A DNA stretch of 64,000 nt from contig NZ_JAKJHS010000005.1 in assembly GCF_021648825.1 (NCBI RefSeq), positions 124,001 through 188,000 of the forward strand. The letters are read 5' to 3'. Position 1 is the stretch's first letter. Each line of letters begins with the position of its first letter. Below the pieces are notes generated by a model that searched no databases, was not told where the DNA came from, and saw only the letters and a list, made by a program, of their open reading frames with translations. The DNA is from Rhizobium halophilum (GTDB taxonomy: Bacteria > Pseudomonadota > Alphaproteobacteria > Rhizobiales > Rhizobiaceae). The translations under genes were made by a program, and so were the position numbers. Shown here piece by piece: positions 28,472-37,527 of this stretch.

Positions 28472-29761
28472 CTAAAGCCTGTCGCGAAGTGCAAACCAGG
28501 TCAGGGCGAGAAACAGCAACGGGTTTCGCAAACGTTGCCCGCCGGGGAAGCGCGGAACGTCCAGTGCCTCGAGGAGGTCAAGTCCATTGGGCGCGCCGGA
28601 AATACGATCCGCATACATCTTGCCACAGAAGTTGGACAACATCACACCGTGTCCGGAATACCCGCCAATCGAGGTCACGCCGGACAAAACCTCGCGCACG
28701 AAAGGCTGTCGAGGTAGCGTGATCCCAACATTGCCGCCCCAGGCATGGGTAATTTGGATGTCCTTCAGCGCCGGGTAGGTTTCAACGATCTGCTTTCGGA
28801 TATAATCGGCAGTATCAGCGGGGTTTTTGGAGGAGTAGACTTCGCGGCCGCCAAACAGCAGTCGGTTGTCCTTCGACTTGCGGAAATAGCGCACAACGAA
28901 CCGGGAGTCCGCGACAGCTTCTCCACCCGACAGCACATCGGGATGATCGTCCAGTGGCTCCGTCGCCGCAATAAAAGAACCAATCGGCATGATATGAGCC
29001 GCCGTTACCGGCTCCAGATCTTCGACGTAGCCATTGGTCGCGAGCAATACGCGATCGGCCGTGATCGTACCTGTTGCAGTGAGGAGCTCTATCCTGTTGC
29101 CCTGACGCTGCACGCGCGCGACCTTTGTCATCTCATACAGTTGCGCGCCTGCGGAACCGGCTGCACGAGCCAGTCCTACAAGAAGCTTCAACGGATTGAT
29201 ATGGCCTGTACCGGCGTCACGTACGCCGCAGTAATAGCGGGTTGAGCCGAGTCTCTCCGCAGTCTCCGCCCTGTCCATGAAGGAGAGGTGGGGATAGTCG
29301 TAGCGGTCGGCCGCGATCTCGGCATTGGCCCTGTAGTCCCGTTCCAGTCCTCGCTTGTGAGCCACGTTTATCTGGCCCGGCATGTAGTCCATGTCGATGC
29401 CGTGCTCGTCTGCGAAATCGAGTAGGTAGCGTTTGGCTCCTTCTGCCATCTCGAAAAGTGCCTTGGAGCGCTCGAAGCCGACCTGCTTTTCGAGTTCCTC
29501 CGGCCAAGCCCGCTGCCCAGTACCGAACTGCCCGCCGTTGCGGCCCGAAGCACCGTCGCCCAACCGATGAGCTTCAAGCAAGGCTACAGAGGTGCCACGT
29601 ATGGCTAGATGGTAGGCCGCCTGCAGCCCCGTGAAGCCGCCGCCGACGATTGCAACGTCCACAGCCTTGGATTCACTGAGCGTCGGATAGGTGGGGCGAT
29701 CCATCGAGGCTTCCTGATACCAAGAAATACCCGGAGCGATGGGGCTCTGCCACGGCGTCAT
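28472..29761 (-). CDS. FAD-dependent amine oxidase, PuuB-like paralogue
   Basis: This DAO-family flavoprotein of 429 residues likely oxidises a gamma-glutamylated amine (gamma-glutamylputrescine oxidase type). The FAD dinucleotide fold is VDVAIVGGGFTGLQAAYHLA (about 34-53), then LGDGASGRNGGQF, with the C-terminal GYSGHGVMLSNFCGKMYAD. It is less like E. coli PuuB than the paralogue at 58195, so the substrate may differ. The ATG at 29761 has GAGGAGGG before it and starts ten bases after the glutamine synthetase-like stop; the two are one operon. Confidence 0.82.
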   Translation of the reverse strand: MTPWQSPIAPGISWYQEASMDRPTYPTLSESKAVDVAIVGGGFTGLQAAYHLAIRGTSVALLEAHRLGDGASGRNGGQFGTGQRAWPEELEKQVGFERSKALFEMAEGAKRYLLDFADEHGIDMDYMPGQINVAHKRGLERDYRANAEIAADRYDYPHLSFMDRAETAERLGSTRYYCGVRDAGTGHINPLKLLVGLARAAGSAGAQLYEMTKVARVQRQGNRIELLTATGTITADRVLLATNGYVEDLEPVTAAHIMPIGSFIAATEPLDDHPDVLSGGEAVADSRFVVRYFRKSKDNRLLFGGREVYSSKNPADTADYIRKQIVETYPALKDIQITHAWGGNVGITLPRQPFVREVLSGVTSIGGYSGHGVMLSNFCGKMYADRISGAPNGLDLLEALDVPRFPGGQRLRNPLLFLALTWFALRDRL

Positions 29762-29771
29762 GTCGCCCTCC

Positions 29772-31220
29772 TCAGACGTTGAGCAGCAGGAATTCACGTT
29801 CCCAGGGGCTGATCACCTGCATGAAGGTTTCGAACTCGCCGCGTTTTACGCCTGCATAAAGGCCGATGAACTCCTTGCCGAAGACCTCTGCCAGTGCCGG
29901 CTCCGCCTCCAGTTCCGAAACGGCCTCGAGCAGGCCTCTCGGCAGGTCGATCGTGCCTTCATTGGCAGTATGTTCCGTCGGCGGCTCCGGCTCCAGTCCC
30001 TTGGTTATGCCCAGCAGGCCGCAGCCGAGAGAGGCGGCAAGAGCGAGATAGGGATTGGCGTCCGAGCTCGGTAGCCGGTTCTCTACGCGACGCGCCGCCG
30101 CGTCCGAGACGGGAACCCTAAAGGCGGTCGTACGGTTGTCGTAGCCCCACGCATTGTTCACGGGAGCCGCCATGTCGGGCGTCAGACGACGATAGGAATT
30201 GACGTAAGGGGCCATCATCACGAGTGCCTTCGGCACGTAGTTTTGCATCCCGCCGATGAAGTGAAAGAACTCTTGAGACGGGCTCCCATCCTCATTCGAG
30301 AAGATATTGCGCCCGGTCTCGACGTCAATTACGGACTGGTGGATGTGCATCGCCGAACCCGCCTGTCCCTGCATCGGCTTCGCCATGAAAGTGGCATAGA
30401 TGCCATGCTTCAGCGCCGCCTCCCGGATCGTCCGCTTGAACATGAAGACCTGATCGGCCAGTTCGATCGGATCACCGTGGCGCAGGTTGATCTCAAGTTG
30501 CGCAGGTCCCTCCTCGTGGATCAGGGTGTCAATCTCAAGGCCCTGCTTCTCCGAGAAGTGATAGATGTCGTCAATCAGTTCATCGAACTCGTTTATACCT
30601 GCAATCGAATAGCCCTGGCCACCCAGGATTGCCCGTCCAGACCGGCCCCGCGGTGGATGCAGCGGATAGTCCGGATCGTCATTCTTGGCCACGAGGTAGA
30701 ACTCGATCTCTGGTGCTACGACAGGTCGCCACCCCCGCTCCCGGTAGAGCTCCACAACGTTCTTCAGCACGGCTCGAGGGGTATAGGGAACGCTCTCTCC
30801 ACTCGTGCCGACGACATCGCAGATCACTTGCGCAGTGGGATCCGTTTCCCAAGGCACGACGGAAATGGTGGACAGATCAGGAACCAGCTTGAGGTCGCTG
30901 TCGCGCGGCTCGTAGCGAAAGCTCCCCGTCTCGTCCGGATATTCTCCGGAGATGGTATGCCGGTAGAGGGCGGAGGGGAGCGCGAGTGACGTGTTGGATG
31001 TGAATTTGGAAGACGGCATCATCTTGCCGCGGGGCACGCCGGCAAGATCCGGGGTGATGCATTCGATGTCCTCGATACCGCGAGTCCTCAGCCAGAGCGC
31101 CGCTTCCCGCCAGTCCCCTACGCCGCGAAGCGACGTCAGTGCCGGCTGCACGGGCGTATTGCCCGTCGACTTGAGGACTGCGCCTTGGGTCGAGGTGGAA
31201 GTGGTTTCTTTACGTGCCAT
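29772..31220 (-). CDS. Gamma-glutamylamine synthetase (PuuA/GlnA-like)
   Basis: This is a glutamine-synthetase-fold enzyme of 482 residues that most likely joins glutamate to an amine using ATP. Fold motifs include PEIEFYL, GPAQLEINLRHGDP, MAKPMQGQAGSAMHIHQS and NRTTAFRVP. The C-terminus SPWEREFLLLNV resembles that of PuuA rather than assimilatory GlnA. The adenylylation Tyr loop of GlnA type I is not apparent. It pairs with the adjacent FAD oxidase, as puuA pairs with puuB. The exact amine is unknown. Confidence 0.82.
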   Translation of the reverse strand: MARKETTSTSTQGAVLKSTGNTPVQPALTSLRGVGDWREAALWLRTRGIEDIECITPDLAGVPRGKMMPSSKFTSNTSLALPSALYRHTISGEYPDETGSFRYEPRDSDLKLVPDLSTISVVPWETDPTAQVICDVVGTSGESVPYTPRAVLKNVVELYRERGWRPVVAPEIEFYLVAKNDDPDYPLHPPRGRSGRAILGGQGYSIAGINEFDELIDDIYHFSEKQGLEIDTLIHEEGPAQLEINLRHGDPIELADQVFMFKRTIREAALKHGIYATFMAKPMQGQAGSAMHIHQSVIDVETGRNIFSNEDGSPSQEFFHFIGGMQNYVPKALVMMAPYVNSYRRLTPDMAAPVNNAWGYDNRTTAFRVPVSDAAARRVENRLPSSDANPYLALAASLGCGLLGITKGLEPEPPTEHTANEGTIDLPRGLLEAVSELEAEPALAEVFGKEFIGLYAGVKRGEFETFMQVISPWEREFLLLNV

Positions 31221-31345
31221 GGGTCACCGGGGCGAGGTTGATCGAAGGCCGCATCATAGCCGCAGATCGTCAGTTGGCGAGAGGTCACCATTGACTTTGC
31301 GGAGATGATCTAAAACAGCAGGTCGACAAAAGAAGGAGCCTTCGC

Positions 31346-32530
31346 TTGGCCAGGAAGTTCGACGCGGTGATCTTGGGTGCGGGCGCTGCCGGCATGATGT
31401 GCGCGATCCGGGCAGGGAGCCGCGGTAAGAAAGTGCTGCTGCTGGATCATGCCAAAGCCCCCGGCGAAAAGATCCGGATCTCTGGTGGGGGACGCTGCAA
31501 CTTCACCAACATTGATGCCGGGCCGAACAACTACCTCTCGCGCAACACCCATTTCGCAAAAAGCGCCTTGGCACGCTATACGCCCCGCCAGTTTCTTGAT
31601 CTTGTGGAGCGTCACCGGATCCCTTGGCACGAGAAGACGCTGGGACAGCTCTTCTGCGACAACAGCGCCAAGGACATCATTCATATGCTGCTCGCGGAGA
31701 TGCAGGCTGCGGACGTCGTGATGGAGCTGCAGCAGGAAGTCGCGGCGGTAGAAAGCATGTCGGCCGGCTTCCGCATTCGTCTTAAGGCCGGTGGCGAAGT
31801 CGAGGCGGGGGCACTTGTCATCGCGACAGGGGGAAAGTCCATTCCGAAGATGGGCGCCACCGGCCTCGCCTACCGTGTGGCGGACCAGTTTGGGCTCAAT
31901 GTCGTTGAGACGCGACCGGGCCTGGTGCCGCTGACCTTGGACCCGCCAACCCTGGAGCGGCTCTCACCCTTGTCCGGTATCAGCGTTCCAGCCGAAGTAC
32001 GTCACGGCAAGACGAGTTTCCGCGAGGCCGTTCTCTTTACTCATCGTGGACTGAGCGGACCGGCTATTCTTCAGATCTCCTCCTACTGGCGGGAGGGCAG
32101 TGCGATTGAGTTGAAGATCGGACCGGACATCGATTTTCTCGCGCTCTTGAAGGCGGCACGAAAGCATAACGGCAAGCAGGCGCCACAGACAGTGCTGGGG
32201 GAGGTGCTGCCGAAGCGACTGGCTCAGTTCCTGACGGAAAGCTCAACCGTCGGCGGCCAACTGGCGGACTTGTCCGACAAGGCTCTCGACGCGCTTCGCC
32301 AGACCGTCCAGGCGTGGTCGCTCACTCCGGCAGGGTCTGAGGGATATCGGACGGCGGAAGTCACAATCGGTGGCGTCGACACGAGCGAACTGGATTCGCG
32401 AACAATGGCCGCAAGACGCGTTCCTGGCCTCTACTTCATCGGCGAATGTGTCGACGTAACCGGCTGGCTGGGCGGCTACAATTTCCAGTGGGCCTGGGCC
32501 TCAGGGCATGTTTGCGGGGATGCGGTATAG
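31346..32530 (+). CDS. YhiN/HI0933-family FAD-dependent oxidoreductase
   Basis: This is a flavoprotein of 394 residues. The N-terminus AVILGAGAAGMMCAIRAG binds FAD. The family signature KIRISGGGRCNFTN follows at about 45-58, and the end has GECVDVTGWLGGYNFQWAWASG. The family (BaiN/YhiN) has no settled function in rhizobia. The TTG start has AAGGAG seven bases upstream, and no ATG fits the conserved N-terminus. It is divergent from the glutamine synthetase gene and alone in its transcript. Confidence 0.88.
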   Translation: MARKFDAVILGAGAAGMMCAIRAGSRGKKVLLLDHAKAPGEKIRISGGGRCNFTNIDAGPNNYLSRNTHFAKSALARYTPRQFLDLVERHRIPWHEKTLGQLFCDNSAKDIIHMLLAEMQAADVVMELQQEVAAVESMSAGFRIRLKAGGEVEAGALVIATGGKSIPKMGATGLAYRVADQFGLNVVETRPGLVPLTLDPPTLERLSPLSGISVPAEVRHGKTSFREAVLFTHRGLSGPAILQISSYWREGSAIELKIGPDIDFLALLKAARKHNGKQAPQTVLGEVLPKRLAQFLTESSTVGGQLADLSDKALDALRQTVQAWSLTPAGSEGYRTAEVTIGGVDTSELDSRTMAARRVPGLYFIGECVDVTGWLGGYNFQWAWASGHVCGDAV

Positions 32531-32667
32531 GGGCGAGCGATTCAGGCGTTGTTAAGGGAAGGTGGGTGATCCTGCCTTATTGCCAGCCTATTTGCGCTGT
32601 TCAATGGCTGACATGCTCCCGCCGCGACATCGTAGGGAGCAAAACGACCGACATTGGGGATAGTCTC

Positions 32668-32802
32668 ATGCAGAAAGCCCGCCGTGCTCAAGCCGTCGCT
32701 GTCGCTCAGGCCAAGGAGAGGGCATCGACGATGCGCCTGCGCCTCCTTGCCGTGAGCATTTGCGCAATTGCGGCTCTTCTTGCACTTCCTGCCGTCTTCT
32801 GA
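32668..32802 (+). CDS. Small single-span membrane protein
   Basis: This 44-residue protein has a basic, Ala/Gln-rich N-terminus (about 1-22) followed by one hydrophobic segment LLAVSICAIAALLALPAV. The ATG has GGGGA seven bases upstream. I do not recognise a family. It occupies the middle of an otherwise empty 485-base gap (32531-33015), in which I see no other gene. Coding status is moderate: the reading frame is short, but the ribosome site and the sharp hydrophobic block argue for it. Confidence 0.45.
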   Translation: MQKARRAQAVAVAQAKERASTMRLRLLAVSICAIAALLALPAVF

Positions 32803-32956
32803 ATCTAGCCTGTCGAGCGTTCTTTCGCCGGGAGTTGTATCGCGACGATACGGCGCCTCGTGCAGGTGCGTGAAACGCAGGTCTATGTAATTCAACAAAG
32901 GTTTCCTGCCGAACGAAACGGCGCACTCGCTGACAGTCGGAAACTCCGCTATATGC

Positions 32957-32986
32957 CGGAAACGGCGGCCTAATGCCGCCGTTCCG
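32957..32986. terminator. Bidirectional terminator hairpin
   Basis: AACGGCGGC and GCCGCCGTT form a nine-base stem with a five-base loop. It is extended by CGG/CCG with one bulged A, and TTCTTG follows. It lies between the convergent small genes at 32668 (+) and 33016 (-). Confidence 0.55.
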
Positions 32987-33015
32987 TTCTTGATTCTCGT
33001 GACTGGCACGGACGT

Positions 33016-33252
33016 CTACTGAGCCTGCGTCACGACCACCGGGATCAGCAGGTCTCCCCAGTTCCCGCCTCCGCCATGATGGCGGGCTGAGCGAACGAGC
33101 TCGACTGAGACACCGGCCTCCACCGCCTTCATCACCGACTGGTTGAGCCTATGCAGGTCATTGGCAAGCACCCGGATTGCCGCCTGCTGGTCGGAAGACA
33201 TTGCAGAGGACTGTTCCTCGGCGCGTTCCTTGACTCGGGTCTGGACATTCAT
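33016..33252 (-). CDS. Conserved-type small protein next to aceA
   Basis: This 78-residue soluble protein starts MNVQTRVKERAEEQSSAMSS. It is mainly helical up to about residue 55, then has a His/Gly patch (RHHGGGGNWGD) and a hydrophobic tail. The ATG has GAGGAGA correctly spaced. It lies 59 bases downstream of aceA on the same strand and is probably co-transcribed with it. I recognise no domain and assign no function. Confidence 0.6.
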   Translation of the reverse strand: MNVQTRVKERAEEQSSAMSSDQQAAIRVLANDLHRLNQSVMKAVEAGVSVELVRSARHHGGGGNWGDLLIPVVVTQAQ

Positions 33253-33311
33253 GGCATTTCTCCTCTTGTTTCCGGGGTTCTTGACGTCTCTCTCAGGGAA
33301 GAGGCGCATCA

Positions 33312-34601
33312 TCACTCGGCGGCTGGTCGGAACTGCTCCGTTTCCGTCGATTCTTTCATTGCAGTGGTCGATGACATCCCGCCGGTGATCGCTAGGGAGA
33401 CCGCGTCGAAATAACCGGTGCCGACCTCACGCTGGTGCTTGGTCGCGGTGTAGCCGTTGACCTCAGACGCGAATTCCGCTTCCTGCAGCTCCGAATAGGC
33501 CGCCATCTGGCGATCCTTGTAGCTGCGGGCGAGCTCGAACATTCCGTAGTTCAACTGGTGGAAGCCAGCGAGCGTGATGAACTGGAACTTGTAGCCCATT
33601 GCACCCAGCTCCTTCTGGAACTTGGCGATCGTCGCGTCGTCGAGGTTCTTCTTCCAGTTGAACGACGGCGAGCAGTTATAGGCGAGCTTCTTGCCCGGAT
33701 GAGCCTTGTGAACGGCTTCAGCGAAGCGGCGCGCCTGCTCCAGATCCGGCTTGCCCGTCTCCATCCAGATCATGTCGCAGTGCGGAGCATAGGCGATCGC
33801 CCGGGCGATACAGGGCTCGATGCCGTTCTTGACCTGATAGAAGCCTTCTGCCGTACGGCCCGCATCGTAGTCGACGAAGGGACGGTCGCGCTCGTCGATG
33901 TCCGAAGTGAGAAGCTTGGCAGCTTCCGCGTCGGTCCGGGCGATGATCAAGGTGGGAACGCCCATGACGTCGGCTGCGAGGCGTGCGGCGTTCAGGTTGC
34001 GGATGTGGGCTGCCGTCGGAATCAGGACTTTGCCGCCGAGATGGCCGCACTTCTTCTCCGACGCGAGCTGATCCTCAAAGTGAACGCCCGCAGCGCCGGC
34101 CTCGATGAATGCCTTCATGATCTCAAAGGCATTCAACGGTCCGCCAAAGCCGGCTTCCGCGTCTGCAACGATGGGTGCGAACCAGGTGTCGACGGAAAGA
34201 CCCTTTCCTTCAGCGGTCTCGATCTGGTCTGCGCGCTGGAGGGTACGGTTGATACGCTTTGCGAGCTCCGGCGCCGCGTTCGCAGGGTAAAGCGACTGGT
34301 CCGGGTACATTGCGGAGGCTGTGTTGGCGTCCGCAGCGACCTGCCATCCGGAAAGATAGATCGCCTTCAGGCCTGCACGGACCATCTGCATGGCTTGGTT
34401 GCCGGACAGGGCGCCCAACGCGTTGACGAAGGGCTCCTCGTTGATGAGCTTCCAAAGCCGAGTCGCGCCCATTTCGGCCAGCGAGTGCTTGATCTCGACC
34501 GAGCCGCGCAGGCGCTTGACGTCTTCTGCGGTGTAGGGTCGCTCGATGCCGTCGTAGCGCCCCTTCGGTGCGTTGGGGATCAAGTTGTAAAAATCTGTCA
34601 T
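33312..34601 (-). CDS. aceA: Isocitrate lyase
   Basis: AceA splits isocitrate to glyoxylate and succinate in the glyoxylate shunt, needed on acetate and fatty acids. The catalytic motif KKCGH is at residues 183-187 with Cys185. The metal and substrate region includes DAEAGFGG and HFEDQ. Length 429 matches the bacterial short form. A strong AAGGAGG site precedes the start. It is divergent from a ScfR-type regulator, which often controls short-chain acyl-CoA metabolism. Malate synthase is not in the window. Confidence 0.96.
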   Translation of the reverse strand: MTDFYNLIPNAPKGRYDGIERPYTAEDVKRLRGSVEIKHSLAEMGATRLWKLINEEPFVNALGALSGNQAMQMVRAGLKAIYLSGWQVAADANTASAMYPDQSLYPANAAPELAKRINRTLQRADQIETAEGKGLSVDTWFAPIVADAEAGFGGPLNAFEIMKAFIEAGAAGVHFEDQLASEKKCGHLGGKVLIPTAAHIRNLNAARLAADVMGVPTLIIARTDAEAAKLLTSDIDERDRPFVDYDAGRTAEGFYQVKNGIEPCIARAIAYAPHCDMIWMETGKPDLEQARRFAEAVHKAHPGKKLAYNCSPSFNWKKNLDDATIAKFQKELGAMGYKFQFITLAGFHQLNYGMFELARSYKDRQMAAYSELQEAEFASEVNGYTATKHQREVGTGYFDAVSLAITGGMSSTTAMKESTETEQFRPAAE

Positions 34602-34773
34602 TTAATGCCCTCCTTAGCATTCTAAGTTATCCGGAGAGGCGAGACCGTGTCGCCCCTGCTTGTCACTGGATTTACAGCTTTGAACGCTTAAACGCGACAG
34701 AATGCATCGTTTCCGGTCCAAGAAACGGGTTACAATGTCTGAGGATTTGACTTCCGACAATGTGAAGATGTAA

Positions 34774-34811
34774 ATCTTGTAAAGCCTTAGTGGCGACTAG
34801 ATCTTGTAAAG
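34774..34811 (+). promoter_or_regulatory. Direct repeats before scfR-type regulator
   Basis: ATCTTGTAAAG occurs twice, at 34774-34784 and 34801-34811, 27 bases start to start. The first copy also forms AAGAT-GTAA-ATCTT with the bases before it. The second ends ten bases before the regulator start, so bound protein could block its ribosome site. The place fits autoregulation and possibly aceA control. Confidence 0.4.
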
Positions 34812-34821
34812 AAGGTGACAA

Positions 34822-36240
34822 ATGGCGGAACGCAAGATCTTTGCTGGTGCGAGAGTGCGGCGGGTCCGCATGAGCATGGGCCTGACGCAGTCGGCCATGG
34901 CGGACGGACTCGGCATCTCACCGTCGTACCTAAATCTCATTGAGCGCAACCAGCGCCCGCTGACCGTTCAGTTGCTGCTCAAGCTGTCGGCCGCCTACAA
35001 GGTCGACCTCGACATGCTTCAGGGTGAGGGCAATGGCCTTGCCGCCCAACTGCGAGAGGTTTTCTCTGAGCCGCTCCTTTCCGGCGAAATACCCGGCGAC
35101 CAGGAAATTATCGAGGTTGCGGAGGCTGCACCGAACGCTGCACTCGGCGTAGTCAAGCTTTACCGCGCCTATCGCGAGCAGGCTGCCCGGCTGACCGACC
35201 TAGCAGATATGCTCGCCCAGGAGGGGCACCAGACATCGGTCGCCGGAGCAAGGCTCCCGATGGACGAGGTTCGGGAGCAACTGGAGCGTCGCCAGAATTT
35301 CTTCGCGGGCATTGAGGATGCGGCGGAACAGTTCGTTGAGCGGCTGGGCGCGAGCGAAGACGTTGCATCCGGCCTGAGGTCTTGGCTGAAGGCCGAACAC
35401 GGCATCGCCGTACGAACTCTGCCCGTGCACGCCATGCCCAATCTGCGTCGCCGCTACGACCGGCACACGATGCGGCTCTTCCTGTCGGAGCGGATGTCTC
35501 CCTTCGACCGCACACGGGAACTCGCCATGGAAGTCGCGCTCCTGGCTTTGGGCAAGGAGATCTCTATCGAACTCGACGCACTCTCGCTTTCAACGGGTGA
35601 GGCACGGCGTATCGCCCGCTTCGAACTTGCTCGTTACGCCGCGCATGCGTTGATGATGCCCTACGGCCCCTTTCTGACTGCCTCACAGCGCGTGCAGTAC
35701 GACATCGATGTCCTGAGGTCCCGGTTCAACGTCTCGTTTGAGCAGGTCGCGAACCGGCTGACGAGCCTGGCGCGGCCAGGAGCTGCCGGAATCCCGTGGT
35801 TTCTTCTCGAGCTTGACCACGCGGGCAACGCGATCCGCCGGGCGGGTGCCCAGGGATATCCGAAGGCAGCGTTCGGTGGGCAGTGTCCGAAGCTCGGAAT
35901 CCACTCTGCCTTCGCGCAGCCGGGACAGGTCCTGGCGGAAGCTGTGGAAATGCCGGATGGAAGCACATTCCTCACCGTCTCGCGAACGGTGGAAGCCCCG
36001 CAAGCAGCCTTTGGGGAGCGGCTGAGGCGCACGGCGATCTTGCTCGGCTGCGAACTGCCTCTGGCAGCCGACACGGTCTACGGACCTGCTGTGGCAGCGG
36101 CGTCAGCGAGAGTGCTGGCGGGGGCGGCCTGCCGTCTATGCGAGCGGCAGGGTTGTCTGGCGCGCGCCGAGCCGCCGCTCACCCGGCCCCTCGGGCTCGA
36201 CGAAATGGTTGCTGGGTTGAGCGCCTTCGACTTCCAGTGA
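34822..36240 (+). CDS. ScfR/RamB-type XRE transcriptional regulator
   Basis: This is a 472-residue regulator. Residues 5-65 are an XRE helix-turn-helix (RVRRVRMSMGLTQSAMADGLGISPSYLNLIERNQRPL). The middle part (about 170-300) looks like the ImmA/IrrE domain, but the metal motif has decayed to ELARYAAHALMMPY with no HExxH. The C-terminal short-chain fatty-acyl regulator domain ends with the CRLCERQGC cluster. Relatives such as RamB and MccR control acetate or propionyl-CoA use, which agrees with the divergent aceA. Confidence 0.85.
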   Translation: MAERKIFAGARVRRVRMSMGLTQSAMADGLGISPSYLNLIERNQRPLTVQLLLKLSAAYKVDLDMLQGEGNGLAAQLREVFSEPLLSGEIPGDQEIIEVAEAAPNAALGVVKLYRAYREQAARLTDLADMLAQEGHQTSVAGARLPMDEVREQLERRQNFFAGIEDAAEQFVERLGASEDVASGLRSWLKAEHGIAVRTLPVHAMPNLRRRYDRHTMRLFLSERMSPFDRTRELAMEVALLALGKEISIELDALSLSTGEARRIARFELARYAAHALMMPYGPFLTASQRVQYDIDVLRSRFNVSFEQVANRLTSLARPGAAGIPWFLLELDHAGNAIRRAGAQGYPKAAFGGQCPKLGIHSAFAQPGQVLAEAVEMPDGSTFLTVSRTVEAPQAAFGERLRRTAILLGCELPLAADTVYGPAVAAASARVLAGAACRLCERQGCLARAEPPLTRPLGLDEMVAGLSAFDFQ

Positions 36241-36354
36241 CGGTCTTGTTGCACTGCCGATTTTTGGCTTGTGGTGCCCGCCTTTCCTTCTTAGTCTCAC
36301 GCCAGGGAACAGAGGCGCCTCATGGGGCCAAAAGGAACTGGAACAGGAGAGACT

Positions 36355-37452
36355 ATGAAGAACAAATTGCTCCACCTACCTGCTTTCGCTGTCAGTGCGC
36401 TTCTCGCCGCGACTGCCGCCACGGCCCAGGAACGCGTCGTCCACGTCTACAACTGGTCGGATTACATTGACGAGTCTGTGCTTGAAGACTTCACGAAGGA
36501 AACCGGCATCAAGGTCGTCTATGATGTCTTTGATTCCAACGAGATCGTCGAGACGAAACTACTGGCCGGTGGGTCGGGCTATGATGTGGTGGTGCCGACC
36601 GGACCCTTCCTGGCGCGCCAGATCCAGGCTGGCGTGTTCCAGAAGCTCGACAAGTCAAAACTGCCGAACCTCTCCAACATGTGGCCGCAGATCACCGAGC
36701 GGTTGGCAAAGTACGACCCCGGCAACGAGTATGCCGTCAACTACATGTGGGGCACCACCGGCATCGGCTATAACGTCGATAAGGTGAAGGCTGCGCTGGG
36801 CGACGTCCCTGTCGATAGCTGGGACGTTCTCTTCAAGCCTGAGAACGCGGAGAAGCTTGCCTCCTGCGGCATCAACATCCTAGACGCCTCTGACGAAACC
36901 TTCGCAATCGGGATGAACTACGTCGGCAAGGATCCGGACAGCAAGGAAACCGCGGACCTCGAAGCAGGCGCCGAGGTCTACATGAACATCCGGCCGCACG
37001 TGAAGAGCTTCAACTCTTCGGCCTACATTGACGAACTTGCCAATGGTGACACCTGCATTTCCATGGGCTGGTCGGGCGATGTGCTGCAGGCCAAGGCTCG
37101 CGCGGAGGAGGCGGGTAACGGCGTGAACGTCGAATACGTGATCCCGAAGGAAGGCACCTACATGTGGTTCGACAATCTGGCGATCCCGGCTGACGCCAAG
37201 AATGTCGACGAGGCTCATGAGTTCATCAACTACCTGATGAAGCCCGAGGTGATCGCCAAGGCGTCCAACTACGTCCAGTATGCCAACGGTAACCTAGCCT
37301 CGCAGGAGTTCCTCGACAAGGAGGTGCTGGAGAACCCAGCCGTCTATCCTCCGCAGGAAACCGTCTCCAAGCTCTTCACCATCTCCCCCTATGGGCCGCG
37401 CGAACAGCGCGTGCTGAACCGGCTCTGGACGCAGATCAAGACCGGTACCTGA
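36355..37452 (+). CDS. potF: Putrescine/spermidine-binding protein PotF
   Basis: This is the periplasmic receptor of a polyamine ABC importer, 365 residues. The signal peptide ends near ATAQERV. The mature start VVHVYNWSDYIDESVLEDF is the PotD/PotF signature, with the Trp-Ser-Asp-Tyr run lining the ligand site. The ATG at 36355 has AGGAGA before it; an upstream in-frame ATG at 36322 lacks both a site and a signal peptide. It is followed by a terminator hairpin and then potG. Confidence 0.93.
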   Translation: MKNKLLHLPAFAVSALLAATAATAQERVVHVYNWSDYIDESVLEDFTKETGIKVVYDVFDSNEIVETKLLAGGSGYDVVVPTGPFLARQIQAGVFQKLDKSKLPNLSNMWPQITERLAKYDPGNEYAVNYMWGTTGIGYNVDKVKAALGDVPVDSWDVLFKPENAEKLASCGINILDASDETFAIGMNYVGKDPDSKETADLEAGAEVYMNIRPHVKSFNSSAYIDELANGDTCISMGWSGDVLQAKARAEEAGNGVNVEYVIPKEGTYMWFDNLAIPADAKNVDEAHEFINYLMKPEVIAKASNYVQYANGNLASQEFLDKEVLENPAVYPPQETVSKLFTISPYGPREQRVLNRLWTQIKTGT

Positions 37453-37462
37453 GCAGTATAGG

Positions 37463-37485
37463 AGGGGCAGGGTGATCCTGCCCCT
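37463..37485 (+). terminator. Intercistronic terminator between potF and potG
   Basis: AGGGGCAGG and CCTGCCCCT form a perfect nine-base stem with a five-base loop GTGAT, followed by TTCTTCTTG. This is a credible partial terminator and would make potF mRNA more abundant than potGHI. Confidence 0.7.
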
Positions 37486-37527
37486 TTCTTCTTGTCGCGG
37501 TGATAGAAAGCTCAATTTGGGGGCGGC

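Noticed and set aside
33435..34625. 396-codon open frame on + opposite aceA
   Set aside because: It mirrors isocitrate lyase codon by codon. High third-position GC keeps the opposite frame open, and no domain, ribosome site or plausible protein is seen.
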